A DNA stretch of 64,000 nt from Parasponia andersonii (Eukaryota; Streptophyta; Magnoliopsida; Rosales; Cannabaceae), in the NCBI GenBank assembly GCA_002914805.1, contig JXTB01000083.1, forward strand, positions 348,225 to 412,224, given 5' to 3'. Position 1 is the first letter of the stretch. Each line of letters opens with the position of its first letter. Both the position numbers and the translations under genes were made by a program. The notes under the pieces were generated by a model. The model was not told the origin of the DNA, did not search any database, and was given only the letters and a program-made list of their open reading frames with translations. Below, piece after piece: positions 46,362 to 58,655 of the stretch.

Positions 46362-48343
46362 ATAGCCTCTCGGCTTTTAATGCATCCTTGACGTGTTGAA
46401 AGCTTTCTTCAATAAAATAGTTGACCGCATACCATTATGATTAATAGTTCTCGCTCAAGTCTTCAACTGAATTTGTTGTAAGTTTTCTTGATTCTTCTTT
46501 GTCAATATAGACAATTGAGTTTATAAGAGTAAAGTAGTGAACAAATAGCACCACCATATTCTTGTTGATATCTCTTTTTTGTAGATAAGTGAGTTAATCT
46601 TTTGTGAGTTTAATAAGGATCAAACTCTTAGTAAGCTGAAAAATGTCACTTCTCTAATAGCAAGAGCAAAAGTGAAGTACGAGACTAAAAAACAATCTCA
46701 TTAATCTTCTATAGAAACTTATGAAGAAGTAGGAAATGTTTAAAAACCATGTCATTGTCGATACGATTATTTACTAGTAGAGTATTGAAAAAGCTGTAAA
46801 GTCGTTTAAAAAAGAACTTTTCTCAACCGTAAATTCGTAATAATGCTCGCATTATAGAAATATGCTTCTTATTCTAAAAGTCTCGATTTAGACATAATGC
46901 TTTTTCATTGAAATCCTGAAGGCGGCCAATGAAGTCACTAAGAAACAAAACAAGGTGTATTACCCTAAAGACATAGTTGATGACACTTATATCATTGAAG
47001 AGTAGGTCATAGTAGTTAAATTAGTGAATGATATGAACTCTTTTTATACTTCTTAGTAGTTTAAAAGGGTTTCATATTTTTCATATTTTGAATTTTCCTG
47101 CAAAATGTCAAAAAATTCAAAAAATACTGAAAGTAAATAAAGATGTAAAAAATACTTGACCCTTGGGTTATGTGCTGTTTGGCTGAACTCATATTTTCTT
47201 AAAATGTTTTGTTTCATAAAATAAGAATCGAGCTATTCCATAGGATAGATCTGTAGCTCGTTATTCAATTGGATGTGAATCATAGGAATCGTTAGGCCAT
47301 CTCGCATATTAAATTGAGGTTCTACATTTGAAATTCTTCCGTAAAGTATAAACCTGTAGGAACTATTAGGTCATTCTGAGGATTCAAAGTTCTACATCAT
47401 GTCGATAACTAAAAAATAAGTTAGATCGATCTTTACACTCTTGCGATTCAAATCCAATAACTTAAAATAAAGTTTAAGTTGTAGGATAGGTTAGGTCACT
47501 TATGAAAAACAACGAACTTAAGTAATGCAAACTCAAATATGTTTTTCAAAAGTTCTATATCAAAATAGAATGAATAGCAATATATCAAATCAAACTATAG
47601 ATGTTTTGCTTAGTCACTTATTTGTTAGAGAAGGATATCGCATAATACGATATGCTAAGGCATACAGTAAGAAGAAAATCCTAAGATTTTAAGGAATTTT
47701 AGAAATTTGGCGATCTAAAATTCTAATCCCTCTAATATGAACATTTGCATAGTTCTTTAGGAAGCGAGTAGGAGATTATATAATCTGATCCCATTGTCCC
47801 CCGAGTTTTATGGTGTTCGAAGATGGCCACAAAACTATAAAAGATGAACTAATAGAATAAGACGTATCAAGATGATAAATTGAAGAAATAATGCCTTTAT
47901 TGATCAATTTAAATGACGAATAATCATTCCAATTTTATGGTGTTGCAATAACTACCATAAAACTATAAGTAGATAGTACATACGAATGAAGATAGATCGC
48001 AAAAAGAAAATACATGAAGATATCGCACGAGCTAGTAATCGCATAATAGTCGATACGAGATAAAAAGACTTAAGGAGAATTGTTGATAGTAGCGATAAAA
48101 ATTCATGTAGTATAAAGAGCTCGTACTTGGAGAGCTCGAATATGATAGAGCTCAAATATAAAAAGCACAATGATCGAATAAATATCTTGTCGAAGTTTTT
48201 TAAAACCAAGTGACAATCTTGTCTAGGTCGAAGATAATAATTCGAACATAGTTGAAAGCTTGCGTAATAGAAAGCTCAATGATCTAGAGATCTTGAAGAT
48301 CTGAGGAACAGAATGAAAATCTCGTCGAAATCAAAGATAGTGA

Positions 48344-48478
48344 GGAGCTCGAATATAGTGGAGAGCTCTTGTAATAAGGAGCTCGAATATAATAGAGAGT
48401 TCTTATAATAGGGAGCTCGAATATAGAGGGAAGGCTCGCGTAATGGGGAGCTTATATAAAATAAAGAAGCTTGAATAT
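48344..48478. repeat. Four 34-bp tandem units in the 3' region of element B
   Basis: Units start at 48344, 48378, 48411 and 48445 with ggagctcgaatata followed by a gagagctctt-like half. Related gagctcgaa motifs are scattered from 48100 to 48560. Variable tandem repeats between integrase and the 3' LTR are a known trait of Tat-lineage elements. Confidence 0.8.
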
Positions 48479-51200
48479 AAAAAGATCAAAGACCAAATAA
48501 AGATCTTGTCGAGGTTTAATCAACTAAATGAAGATCTCGTCGAAGTCGCATAGTTGCATTCATTCAATCTTGTAGAGATATGTCTCGACCATGAAGTGTA
48601 TATATTCTCAACCTAGAGAGGCGTCCTTCAACCATAGGTGTAAGCCGACAAGCAAATTTTTCTCACTTATATGAGTACATCAATAGTGATTATCAACTTC
48701 AATAACCCCATATCCTTCATTGAAACCAATTTAGCTAAGGTATCTGCTTGGCTATTTTTCCTACGAGATAGTAGTTGAATACTATATAGAGTAAACATTG
48801 AGAAGAGACATTGTACTTCTTGTAGATAGGCCAACATCTTCCCTCCTTTTATTTGGTAATTACCAATTACTTAGCAAACAACTAATTGGGAATCATTAAA
48901 CACCTCAATTATCTCTAACTTTATCTTTTGTGTGAGCTTAAGTCCAACAATAAATGCTTCATATTCTACTTTATCACTCGATGTTAAAAATCTAAAGTGA
49001 AGTATGCAATGAATATTATATCCTTTTGGACTGATTAACATCAGATCTGCACCAGCTCTATTTTTGTTTGACGATCTTTAATCGTAGTGCGAGGTTGAAA
49101 ATTGATATCGAATTAACTCAGCTCAACTGTCCATTTGAGTAATTATCTTGATACTTCAAGCTTTTACAAAACCTATTTCAATGGAAATTTGGTGAAAACC
49201 TCAATGGAATGTGCATGGAAATATGGTCAAAATTTCCTAGATGCGATGACAAGTGCTACTGCCAACTTCTCTATCTCTAGATATCTCGTCTCGGCATCAA
49301 GTAGTCTTTTACTTATATAATACACAGGTCGCTGTATATTTTCTTCTTCTTGAATTAACACAGCACTTGTTGCATATTTGGAAATAGCGAGGTATAGTTA
49401 TAACTTTTCCCCTAACTTTGGTTTCGACAAGAATGGAGGAGAACCTAAGTGTTTTTTCAACTCTTGAATTCCACTCAAATTTTTTCGATCCCTTTAGCAC
49501 GTCAAAGAATGGTTGGCATTTGTCGGTTAATCTTAAGATAAATCGGCTTAGTACAGCTACTCTTCCCGCTAAGCTCTGTATATCTTTCAGTTTACGAGGT
49601 GACTGCATGTCAATTGATATTTAGATCTTTTGAGGATTAGTTTTGCTATCTCGCTGATTGATCATGAATCCCAAAAACTTTCTAGATCCTACACCAAATG
49701 CACACTTTTGGGGGGTTCAACTTCATCTGATATTTTCAAAGAATTTAGAACATCTCATCAAAGTACTTGATGTGATCTTTAGCTTTCTTTGACTTCACCA
49801 ACATATCATCAACATAAACCTCCATCATTTTGCCTGGTATACTACTACAACTACCCTTCTCTAATTAAACTTTTGATCTCATCTTTCAGGGCATAGCAGT
49901 TATTAGTGTGGTGTCCAATGTCGTTATGATTTCTACAAAAATTATTGGGATCACGTTTTATCCTATCCCACTTTATTAGTTCCGGCTGATGATACTGCTC
50001 CTGCTGATGTGTGACCGCATAGATATGATTTATGGGTGCACTCAGCTTAGTATAATTGTTGAATCGTAGGGGAGCCCTTAGAATCTCCTACTTCTTTGGC
50101 TCGGGCTGCTTTTCAGCTGATTACTCATTCTTTCATTTTTTTTTTTATTTCTTGTTATTATTGTTAGTTGTTGTGGTTGCATCCTTGGTTGTATCTTTTC
50201 TACCTTCCTTCTTCGTCTCATGAAGATTCTACCCTTAGATGTCGACCAACTCTCCGATAGAAGTCTTCGAGAGTCTTACATTCTCATTCCAGTAATTCTT
50301 CCCAGAGTTTAGTCTCTGGTCACATTCCGGCCATCATTAAAGTTAGGACACCTCTTTTAGGTAGATTGTTAACTTTTGCCAACTTTGAAGTAAACCGGTT
50401 GAGATATGATCACAGAGCCTCTGGACCTTGACGAATAGCAGACAGACTGATTAATAGAATAATAAAATTCTTCACTGCCTGAAATTATCTTATGAATGTA
50501 GTCTGAAGTTGTTGCCAGGACGAGATCGAACCAGACTGAAGTCCTCAGAACCAATTCTTCGCTATACTTGAGAGAGTTAAAGCAAAACACCTGTAACGTG
50601 CGAGATCATCAACCCGGTGGAGTTCTATCAGATCGTTGAAGTGATCCATATGGTCCTACGGATTAGTTTTCTCATCAAAAGTATTTATGGTGGGAAGTTT
50701 GAACCCTACAGGTAATGCAGTAACTCGAATTTCTTCAATAAATGACGAGTGACGATATCCATCTGCTAGCTCTTTATCCTATCTAGCAAATATATCTAAT
50801 GCAATCCTTTAATTATGAACATCGATGTTAGGAGGAAGTGCATTTTCTCTTACTGGTGGTAGGGATAGTCTTTGGTCGCTATTATCACGTCATAAGATGG
50901 GTTGATCGAGCAAGGTATACAACGACCTTTGAGAAGATTCTACTGAAACTATTCTACGTGATCGGATTTAGTTGTTATGATATCATACGGATCACTCATA
51001 ACTACTTCGACATAGTTGTTCCAATTGTTGTCTCAGGTCTACAGAGTTCTGCCTTAGTTCCCTGCTATCCTCTCAAAGACACTTCTCGATTGACAATTAT
51101 TTTCATTATTTGATAGCTGCGGCTGGTGGGAGTTCTCCTAGAAGGTTGTCTATGATCATAAACTATGCTCGAACTTCCGGTACCAGACTCTTGTGATAAG

Positions 51201-51868
51201 TCTGTGGCCTTACCTTTTCCTTTAGAAGCGTAATTTACATGGTGCTCCTGTTGGGTTATAGGCTAGTTGTGATTTCTTATCTCTTAACTGTAAATTTCTC
51301 TTTCAGGTCGTCGAGTAGGGCGATCTCTTGGACGCTATTGTTGTGGTGAAGTCACCATCTGTCTTTCAGCAAATCACCTCAGAGAATCATTGTTCTAGTT
51401 GCTAAAAGTTTGCTAGAACATCTTCCATACGATCTTTTCTTTCAACGATATTCTTCTCCGATGCAGTCACAACTAGATGATCTTGAGCGGAATCGACCTA
51501 CGCAGCAACAGAACTTTGAGGTTAACGTTGTCTGTGACCTTACCTTTTCTCTTAGAAGTGTAATTTACATGATGCTCCTATTAGGTTATAGGCTAGTTGT
51601 GATTTCCTATCTCTCAGATGTAAATTTCTCTTTCAGGTCGTCGAGTAGGGCGATCTCTTAGACGCTATTGTTGTGGTGGAGTCACCATCTGTCTTTCAGC
51701 AAATCACCTCAGAGAATCATTATTCTAGTTGGTGATTTACTGAAGGTTTGCTAGAACATCTTCCATGCGATCTTTTCTTTCAACGATGTTCTTCTCTGGT
51801 GCAGTCACGGCTAGTTGATCTTGAGCGGGATCGACCTATACAGCAGCAGCACTTTGAGGTTAACGTTG
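51201..51868. repeat. Tandem duplication, about 330-bp unit, inside element B
   Basis: Positions 51201-51530 and 51531-51868 are two head-to-tail copies. Both contain ttcaggtcgtcgagtagggc and end in actttgaggttaacgttg. Scattered base differences show that the duplication is old and not an assembly artefact. Confidence 0.8.
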
Positions 51869-51969
51869 TCTGACTCCAACATTTCTGATGGTATTTTCAG
51901 TGTTTGCTATTATTGAAGAAGCAAAATTGATGAACACTTTGCTGGAATAGCCATCTTTCTAGCATCCAT

Positions 51970-52416
51970 TATTGACAGAGGTTTGTCAACAACGAATTTA
52001 GAAAATTGCAAGATATGGCTTGTGTGCGAAAGGATTGATAAAACAAAGCAAATAAGGAAACAAGTATTTAATAGTGGTTCAGTCCCAAAAAAGATGAGCA
52101 TACGTCCATTGTTCTTCACTATTTTCTGGAGAATTACAAGAGTTTTTCTAAATCTCAAGGTGAGAGTAAAGAAAGAATTATAGAAAGAGTGTATAGTGAA
52201 GCGATTGTGAGATAAAAAATTATGAAACTGAGCTCCTTTTGTATAGGTAAGATGACTTTAAATTTTCCAATTTTGTAAATAGAAAACTACATAATAAAAT
52301 ATAATAAAATATTAAATTCGGATAAATAAATAATTATGTTCTTCTTAATTAATTAGTTGGTTTTTTTAAGAATTTGACAGATTAACTATCTGTGGTAGTC
52401 AGAAAACCACGTAACA
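51970..52416 (-). mobile_element. Element B: 5' LTR, 447 bp
   Basis: The minus strand starts TGTTACGTGGTTTTCTG; the other end aligns with the LTR end of element A (tattgacagaggtttgtcaa against tgttgatggaggttttatca). The neighbouring primer-site position is also aligned. The block around gtggttcagtcccaaaaaag is shared with the LTR of A. Confidence 0.75.
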
Positions 52417-52777
52417 GTACCATTTTGTCTCTCTGTGAGTGATACTACAAGATATCAACATTATTGCACATTCAGAAACTTATTTCCTAAAATTCTTTTT
52501 TGATTACAACAAAGAATAAGATCGCATAATTTGGGCTCTCCACATTCTGGATTCGGGTTTGACAGTAATGGAATCTATATATGATTGTCCCAAATATCCG
52601 AACTTATTCATACTCACATCTGGGGACCACTAAATGGAAGCACACAATAATATCAAAAACCCAAAAAAAAAAAAAAATCACGTAAATCATGGTGGGGTAG
52701 GAAATAGGTGTTTTAAATATGATGTACTTAAATTGGGAATTTGAAAATTGTGACTGAAAACATATATCTAAAAATTC
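52417..52777. other. Spacer right of element B
   Basis: AT-rich host sequence with an A-run near 52664; no gene is seen. Confidence 0.5.
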
Positions 52778-54125
52778 GTTTGGTTGCAAAATTTTCATAT
52801 CACTTTTGAGATCAGATTACGTGAAAGGTGAAACCATGTTTGGTTGGATTTCTTTTTTTTTTTTTTTTCTCCTTCAGTTCTTCAGTTCCCTTCTTCAGTT
52901 CTTCATGTTATGGGCTGCGTTAACCAGAGTCTCCGCCTCCACGAGCCCCACAAGCTGACCGACTCCGACGTCGTTATGATCCCCGGGTTGCCGCACAGGG
53001 TGGAGCTCCTGAGGTCGCAGATATCGGATTGGATCCAAAAACGGAAGTTCGCTCTGCTTATGGACTCGGTTAGAGACTCGAAGTTGATTCACATATCAAA
53101 TTAAATCATAACTTCACAACTCAGAAAAATCAGATCATGGGTATTGATCTAAAACTCAAAATCAGTGAAAAGTAAATACCATTTACCAGTCATTGATCTT
53201 CTACACTATTACCCATATAATAAAAACCAGACTTAAAAAAGAAAAAAAAAAAAAAAACCAAAACCCACGTATACAACAACCAAATGATCGAACGATGCGG
53301 AAGAATAATCGGAAACCAGTAGCTTTTGGTGTGAGGGGAAACCAACGGTGGAGTTCGGTTGCGGAAGAACGACGAGCAACCACAGGTCAACGGTGGTGGA
53401 TGACCTCACAGAGAGATCCATGTGTCGATCAGTGAGAGAAGCGAAGAGGGAAAAGATGAGAGCAAGATCCCCTCACGTGCAGTGTGACAAAAAATGAGAA
53501 TTTTCAGTCCCCGACGAGGGAGGTGTTGATTTATGGCTGACTCTTCTAGATCTGGCTTTGCAGCCAAGAGAGAGGGGGAAAAGGAAAGAACAGTTTTCGA
53601 AAAAGATATTACTATTTTTATACCACATATTTTGTTTAAATTATATTTTTTATTTTAATTATTATCAATATTAACTTTTAGATTTAAAATCTGTTACAAA
53701 TTTATACTTTGATAATAATTTAGATCACAAATTTATACTTTAATAATAATTTAGACCAGTTAATTTATTAAGTTGTCGTTTAAAAAATTAAAAATAAACC
53801 ATATAAAAACTTATCCGATAATAAATTTATTAAATCATTTAATGACAAAGTATAAATTTGTAATAAATACGAAATCTAAAAGTCAATATTGATAATAATC
53901 AAAATAAAAAATATAAACTAAACAAAATGTCAAAATAAAATGTACAAAAATGATAATTTCTCGTTTTTGAAAATGTGCATTTGTCATTTTCAAATTTCTG
54001 GATTTTTTTGCCAAAATTTTCAAATTTGGGATTCAAAATGGACCACCAAACACCTTTTTTGGGGATTGTTTTTATTTTATCAGATTTGAAAACATAAAAC
54101 TGGATTTGAATACTGAACCAAACGG
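52778..54125. mobile_element. Possible non-autonomous DNA transposon carrying a UGT fragment
   Basis: The left edge has cgtttggttgcaaaattttc and the right edge, reversed, cgtttggttcagtattcaaa. Second, weaker inverted blocks follow: tgtttggttggatttc near 52838 and, reversed, tgtttggtggtccatttt near 54040. A cgtttggttc end is common in plant DNA transposons. Inside are a UDP-glycosyltransferase fragment (52910-53095), a GC-richer stretch to 53600 and an AT-rich tail. Boundaries are approximate and no target duplication was identified. Confidence 0.35.
52910..53095 (+). pseudogene. UDP-glycosyltransferase gene fragment
   Basis: The plus frame reads GCVNQSLRLHEPHKLTDSD then VVMIPGLPHRVELLRSQISD and WIQKRKFALLMDSVRDS. 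This corresponds to an internal acceptor-side segment of plant UGTs of the UGT73 kind, where PGLP...ELTRSQLP is typical. Only about 60 residues are present: no start, no PSPG donor-binding box, and unrelated AT-rich DNA on both sides. GC content is higher than the surroundings. It is best seen as a captured or left-over fragment, probably not expressed as an enzyme. Confidence 0.7.
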
Positions 54126-57100
54126 GGCTAAGTTATTTTAAGAGGCTGATTTTGTTCCTTCCTTCCATTACAAATTACATGAAAATTTGGACAAAGAAAG
54201 TCTTTTCAATCGGCTGCTCAAGGAAAAATGTAAATAAATAAATAGACAAAGTGGTCCCATATAAGTGTTTATTTTCAATTCCATTGTGATCACTTCTGTT
54301 ATAAAGCAGCTCATATAATAAGTTCCGTTCATGGCATGGAGATGTAATACTTTAATAGTCATTCCAAAAAGCTTCCACCATTAATGGTGGTGATCAAACA
54401 CTTACGATTCACGTGAAAACACAATAAAGATTTTGAAGAGCTGCTTTAGGTGGTCCATGATGGACATAAAATTTCACTGCTAAAAACAAATATGAAGTTA
54501 ACAATTATTTGTAAACTTTGTCTTCCCCACCTTACTGTGGGGCCCATTCTCGAGCCTCGAACCATGAGAAGGGTCACGCGGATCGCACGTGATCCCGGCA
54601 TCGGCATGTGGGTCTTCCGAGTTTAAGGCNTTCCGCGTTTCCCACGCGTATTTGAAACCTGTTCCCTAATCCATCCCATCTTTTTTCTCCTTTTCCTTTT
54701 AATTTTCCTTTTTTGGCCTAACAAATAAATTAATAAAATTACTAAATTTACGATCCGTATAGTACATCTAGGTTGATTTTCCAGCTCCCGTTTTCCAAGT
54801 ATTGCAGTTACTTGCATGTGAAATTGAGTACAGCCGTATATAACATCACGTGACAATTAGTACATGATAAACGATAAGACCATTTTGTCAAAATATAAAC
54901 AAAAGGTACAAATTCTATAAATTTTAAAATAGAATATTCTTTTTTACATAAACCAAAACTCATGGTTTAAATTATAAAAAGACTCAATTTTTGGTTTTTT
55001 TTTTAATAATTAACCCTCCAAAAAGAAAATAAATTTAACTACTAAAATCTCAATAAATTAATAATCCTAAGACCAAAGAAAACTTGTAATTAAGTGAATA
55101 TTTTGATAAGTTGATAATTTATTTGTCGATCAATTAATTAAATATTAATTTTATCAAGGTTTTGCTTATATTCAAAATATTGTATCTAATATTCTTTTAT
55201 TCTAATTGAGGGTAAACTCCTTAGGTATCGGTTTACCAACTGCATATTGTAACCATTCTATGTACTTATTAGTTTTCAAAAAATATATGATTTTGTAATA
55301 TGCAATTTTATGAACTAACTATATTTCGGTTGACTAGTTAGTTTAAAAGTTTATAATATATGTCCAAGTCAATGATAAAAATAAAAGTACAATATATTCA
55401 ATAATTAAACTTTAAAAAATATATACATTTAATTATAACTTTCAAAATATAGACATTTATTGAAATTAATTTAAAATATTAGTTATTTACTTAATTTTCT
55501 ATTCTTCTTTTTTTCCTTCTAAGAGAAATTCTCTGAATTTAGTTGTATAAAAAAATTTCATTTTTCCCTAAAAAGAATAATTTGTGTAATAAGTGGGTTT
55601 TATGTATTTATTTATGTTAGCCTGAGTGAAGTGTAGCAAAATATAGGCCCCGTCTATAATACAATCCCTGTAAATGACCGTAAAATTGCAACCCCTATTT
55701 CAACCGTTAGAATTAGATTAGATGGTCACGATTTATATAATCTTTTGTTTTACACGGAAACAAATTTTCTTCATTTATTAAAATGAAAAAAGTTAACAGA
55801 AGTAACGGAAAAAAAAATCCATGTCTTACATGATTTTGTTTCTAAAGTCTTTTGTATTATTTTCGATAAGAGTTCTGTGAGAATTTGTAATCGGATTTGA
55901 ATAAGTTAAATGGTGAATCTTTCAGAGCTATTATAATCTTTAAATGCTAAATTCAATTTGATAGTATAGATTTTTAAGGGAATCATTCGGTGTAATATAT
56001 GATCGTCGTTTATTTTTGGAACAAATAACTCTTATCGATCTAATTAATGATAATTAATGAGCCCATATCCTTGGCTTTTAGCGCCGCGAGTGGATATCTA
56101 CTCAAATCTGATTCCAGACTTATACATCTCCACCAAATTTTCGTCGATTTTTCTTTTGCCCAATTTTCATTTTATTTAAAAATTAAGTAGATTTTATTTA
56201 CCAGAGGGCTTAACGGAACTCTATCATCTTTTAATTCTATGCACAAATGCTGATGATTCCACTCATATTTGTGGGCTACTTAAGTTCTCAGATCAAATCC
56301 TGACCGTCCAATAGAATTGTATTTGTACAGTGGTTTTACGAGGTTGTACAGTAGAACTCCTCGCAAAATATATTGTCTATAGATATTACTAATCAGTCGG
56401 GTGTTGTTTTTCTTTTTTTGTTTTTTTTCAAAATGTTCAAAGTGTTAAGTTACAGAGGTTTTATAGTAATTCAATTTTCATAGGACTTTCAAGTGAACTC
56501 ACTAAAATGACATACAATATTCTTACAATTAATTGCTACATTTACCATATTCTCGTTTTTATTTTTTCACTTTCAATATCTTAAGTTTGAGCTAGTACGA
56601 AAGATTATAGAAATAAAAACGACTGTATCGCAATCTGTTACACTTTATTTTATATCCTATGGTGGGAACTCAGAAAACTCGATTACAAGGTTCAATTTGA
56701 GCATGTGTGATTATTTTATGATTTTTGTCCCTTTATAAGTTGCAACTGGGATTTTTTAAAAACATTTAAAAAAAAAAAAAAAGGTTGCAAATGGAAACCA
56801 GAAAATGAATGGTAGAAAACTTGGTATAACAAAAGTGATTACAAATGTAGCAAATTCGTTCGTGCGTGCAAGGAAAAACACCATGCTCCTCTTTCCTCCT
56901 TTGGCCAACTTGCATATATGCCTTTTGTGAGAATGGGAAACGGTTACTCTACCCACGAGGTACAGCCAACTTGTGAAAAGCCAAACGTGTCGTAATCATA
57001 TTGGTTGAGAGAACGTGCGTTTGCCGCTTGCTCTTTTCTTTTTAAAATAATATTTCTTAAAAAAATAATAATAATAAATGAAAGAAGGCGTGGTCTCCAC

Positions 57101-58063
57101 TTCTGTCGCATTGCTAACCCGCAGGTCGACACGTAGAAGAACTAATCTGGCTGACGCCGTTATCTATGAAGCCGTCTATGTGGGCCCAAAGCCCAACTGA
57201 CATCGGGAGCCCGAAGCGTCATGCACAATCTTTCAGTGAAATTACCAAAGTACCCTTGTATCGTTGGCCAAGTTTGTCGTGAGTTTGTCAAGTAGGATAG
57301 GGCGTGTTCCAGCAGTGAAGAAAAGTCTAGAAAAGGTGTATCTCAACTCTCGAGTCTCAGCCATGTAAAAGCTCGCTGATTTAGTAAGGTGTAGCAGCCG
57401 GCCATAATTAAAAGATTAAGTACCCTTTAAATCATTATGCATGTACCAAACAGGACTCGGATAAAGAATGAAATTATTAATGCATTTTATAGCATAATCT
57501 TTGGTTATTACTCATCTTGGAAAATATTGCCATACTGAATAGATAGACAGGTGCTAAAATGTATAGAACCATAGTCTCTAGTTTGCTAATAAATCTTTGC
57601 TTAAAATATGTCAATTTGCATACAATTTTATTGTCATGACCATATCAACATAAAATTTTTTTAAAAATAATTAGGTAAAATTTTTAAAAAATAATCAGGT
57701 AATTATACTTGAATTTATTTTATTGTTGAAGTTTAAGATTCAAAACTTTTTTATATCTGACTAATAGAAAAATATATAAAATTTCTCAAGAAAAAAAATT
57801 TAGTACTTCACATGCTCTTCAAAAAGCATTTGATATATAATTAGTAAATTTAATAATTTTTTATATTATGAATTTAAGGACAAAAATAAAAGAAAACGAA
57901 ATATACAAAGGTTGAAGTAGACACGTATTGAAAACTACACAAAAATAGGTGAGCTTAAATTTGATATATTCCTCCAAACAAAGACGAATGTATAGTTTTT
58001 AGCAATTTAGAACAGAAACGTTATGTAATGTGAGCTATTTTCACGACGAATTTTAAGTTCAAT
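54126..58063. other. Long AT-rich spacer
   Basis: No gene recognised. A lone N lies at 54630 without duplicated flanks. Around 55650-56365 there is a weak inverted pair (agatggtcacgatttata and, reversed, ggacggtcaggatttgatc) that could mark an old transposon. A moderately GC-richer patch at 56850-57400 has no frame with motifs. Confidence 0.45.
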
Positions 58064-58069
58064 CACGTG
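58064..58069. promoter_or_regulatory. G-box CACGTG upstream of JAZ
   Basis: A perfect CACGTG palindrome about 590 bp before the JAZ start codon. MYC2-type bHLH factors bind G-boxes in JAZ promoters. Presence of the site is seen; its use is inferred. Confidence 0.5.
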
Positions 58070-58254
58070 GACTGCCTCCAAACTGTACTTCCAAAATTTC
58101 CAATTATTAAGATTTGAAATTAAAAAAAAAAAAAAAAAAAAACACAGGCCTGGAGATCCGGGGACAAAGCCGAGAATAAAACAAAATCAAGGGACCAATA
58201 TCGAAATAAACAGATTTTACGCAGTCGCCGTTAAGTAACGCAAGTTGCAAAGAA

Positions 58255-58260
58255 CACGTG
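58255..58260. promoter_or_regulatory. Second G-box CACGTG upstream of JAZ
   Basis: A second perfect CACGTG (gaacacgtgttt) about 400 bp before the start codon. Two G-boxes fit the negative feedback in which MYC2 activates JAZ genes. Confidence 0.55.
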
Positions 58261-58655
58261 TTTGAAATACCAAGCGTAGAAAAAAAAATAGGACAGAGAT
58301 TAAAATACTATTTAAAAGACCTAGGAAACTGCACGGAACCACGCCTAAAATAAAATCACATATATTCCTCGTGCTTTAACTCGAGCCCCCCAATAAAATA
58401 ATTCATAAATTATTAAAATTAAAAAAAAAATAAAAAGATAAAGTCTCTCATTGAGAGAGATACATGGATAGATACTTCTCATAGACATATACATACACAT
58501 ACAGATATATAATAGACGAAGAGGTTGAAAATGGAGGTATATTAAACCAGATATAGATGCGGAGTTTTCTCAAAAGCACGAAGACGGAAACTCTCTCTGA
58601 TTCGAAGTTTCTTTGAGCTATTTTCGCAATTACTTCAATTTCGTCACCGGAAAAC

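Larger units (their letters stand above)
46190..52416 (-). mobile_element. Old Ty3/gypsy Tat-type retrotransposon (element B)
   Basis: A minus-strand element with LTRs at both ends: the left one is partly in the gap (46190-46361), the right one is 51970-52416. Between them, right to left, are gag-derived sequence (about 51100-49850), pol-derived sequence with reverse transcriptase and RNase H remnants (about 49830-48700) and a long non-coding 3' part with tandem repeats (48700-46362). It resembles element A throughout, but open frames are short. Broken, with many breaks, and parts of the polyprotein are not recognisable. The decay implies a much older insertion than element A. The LTRs are clearly diverged from each other. 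Confidence 0.85.

Noticed and set aside
48344-48478. Possible CRISPR-like array
   Set aside because: Units are head-to-tail without spacers and lie in a plant retroelement; it is a simple tandem repeat.
53193-53435. Overlapping frames of 60-80 residues right of the UGT fragment
   Set aside because: Open on both strands because of locally raised GC; no family motif, so not called as genes.
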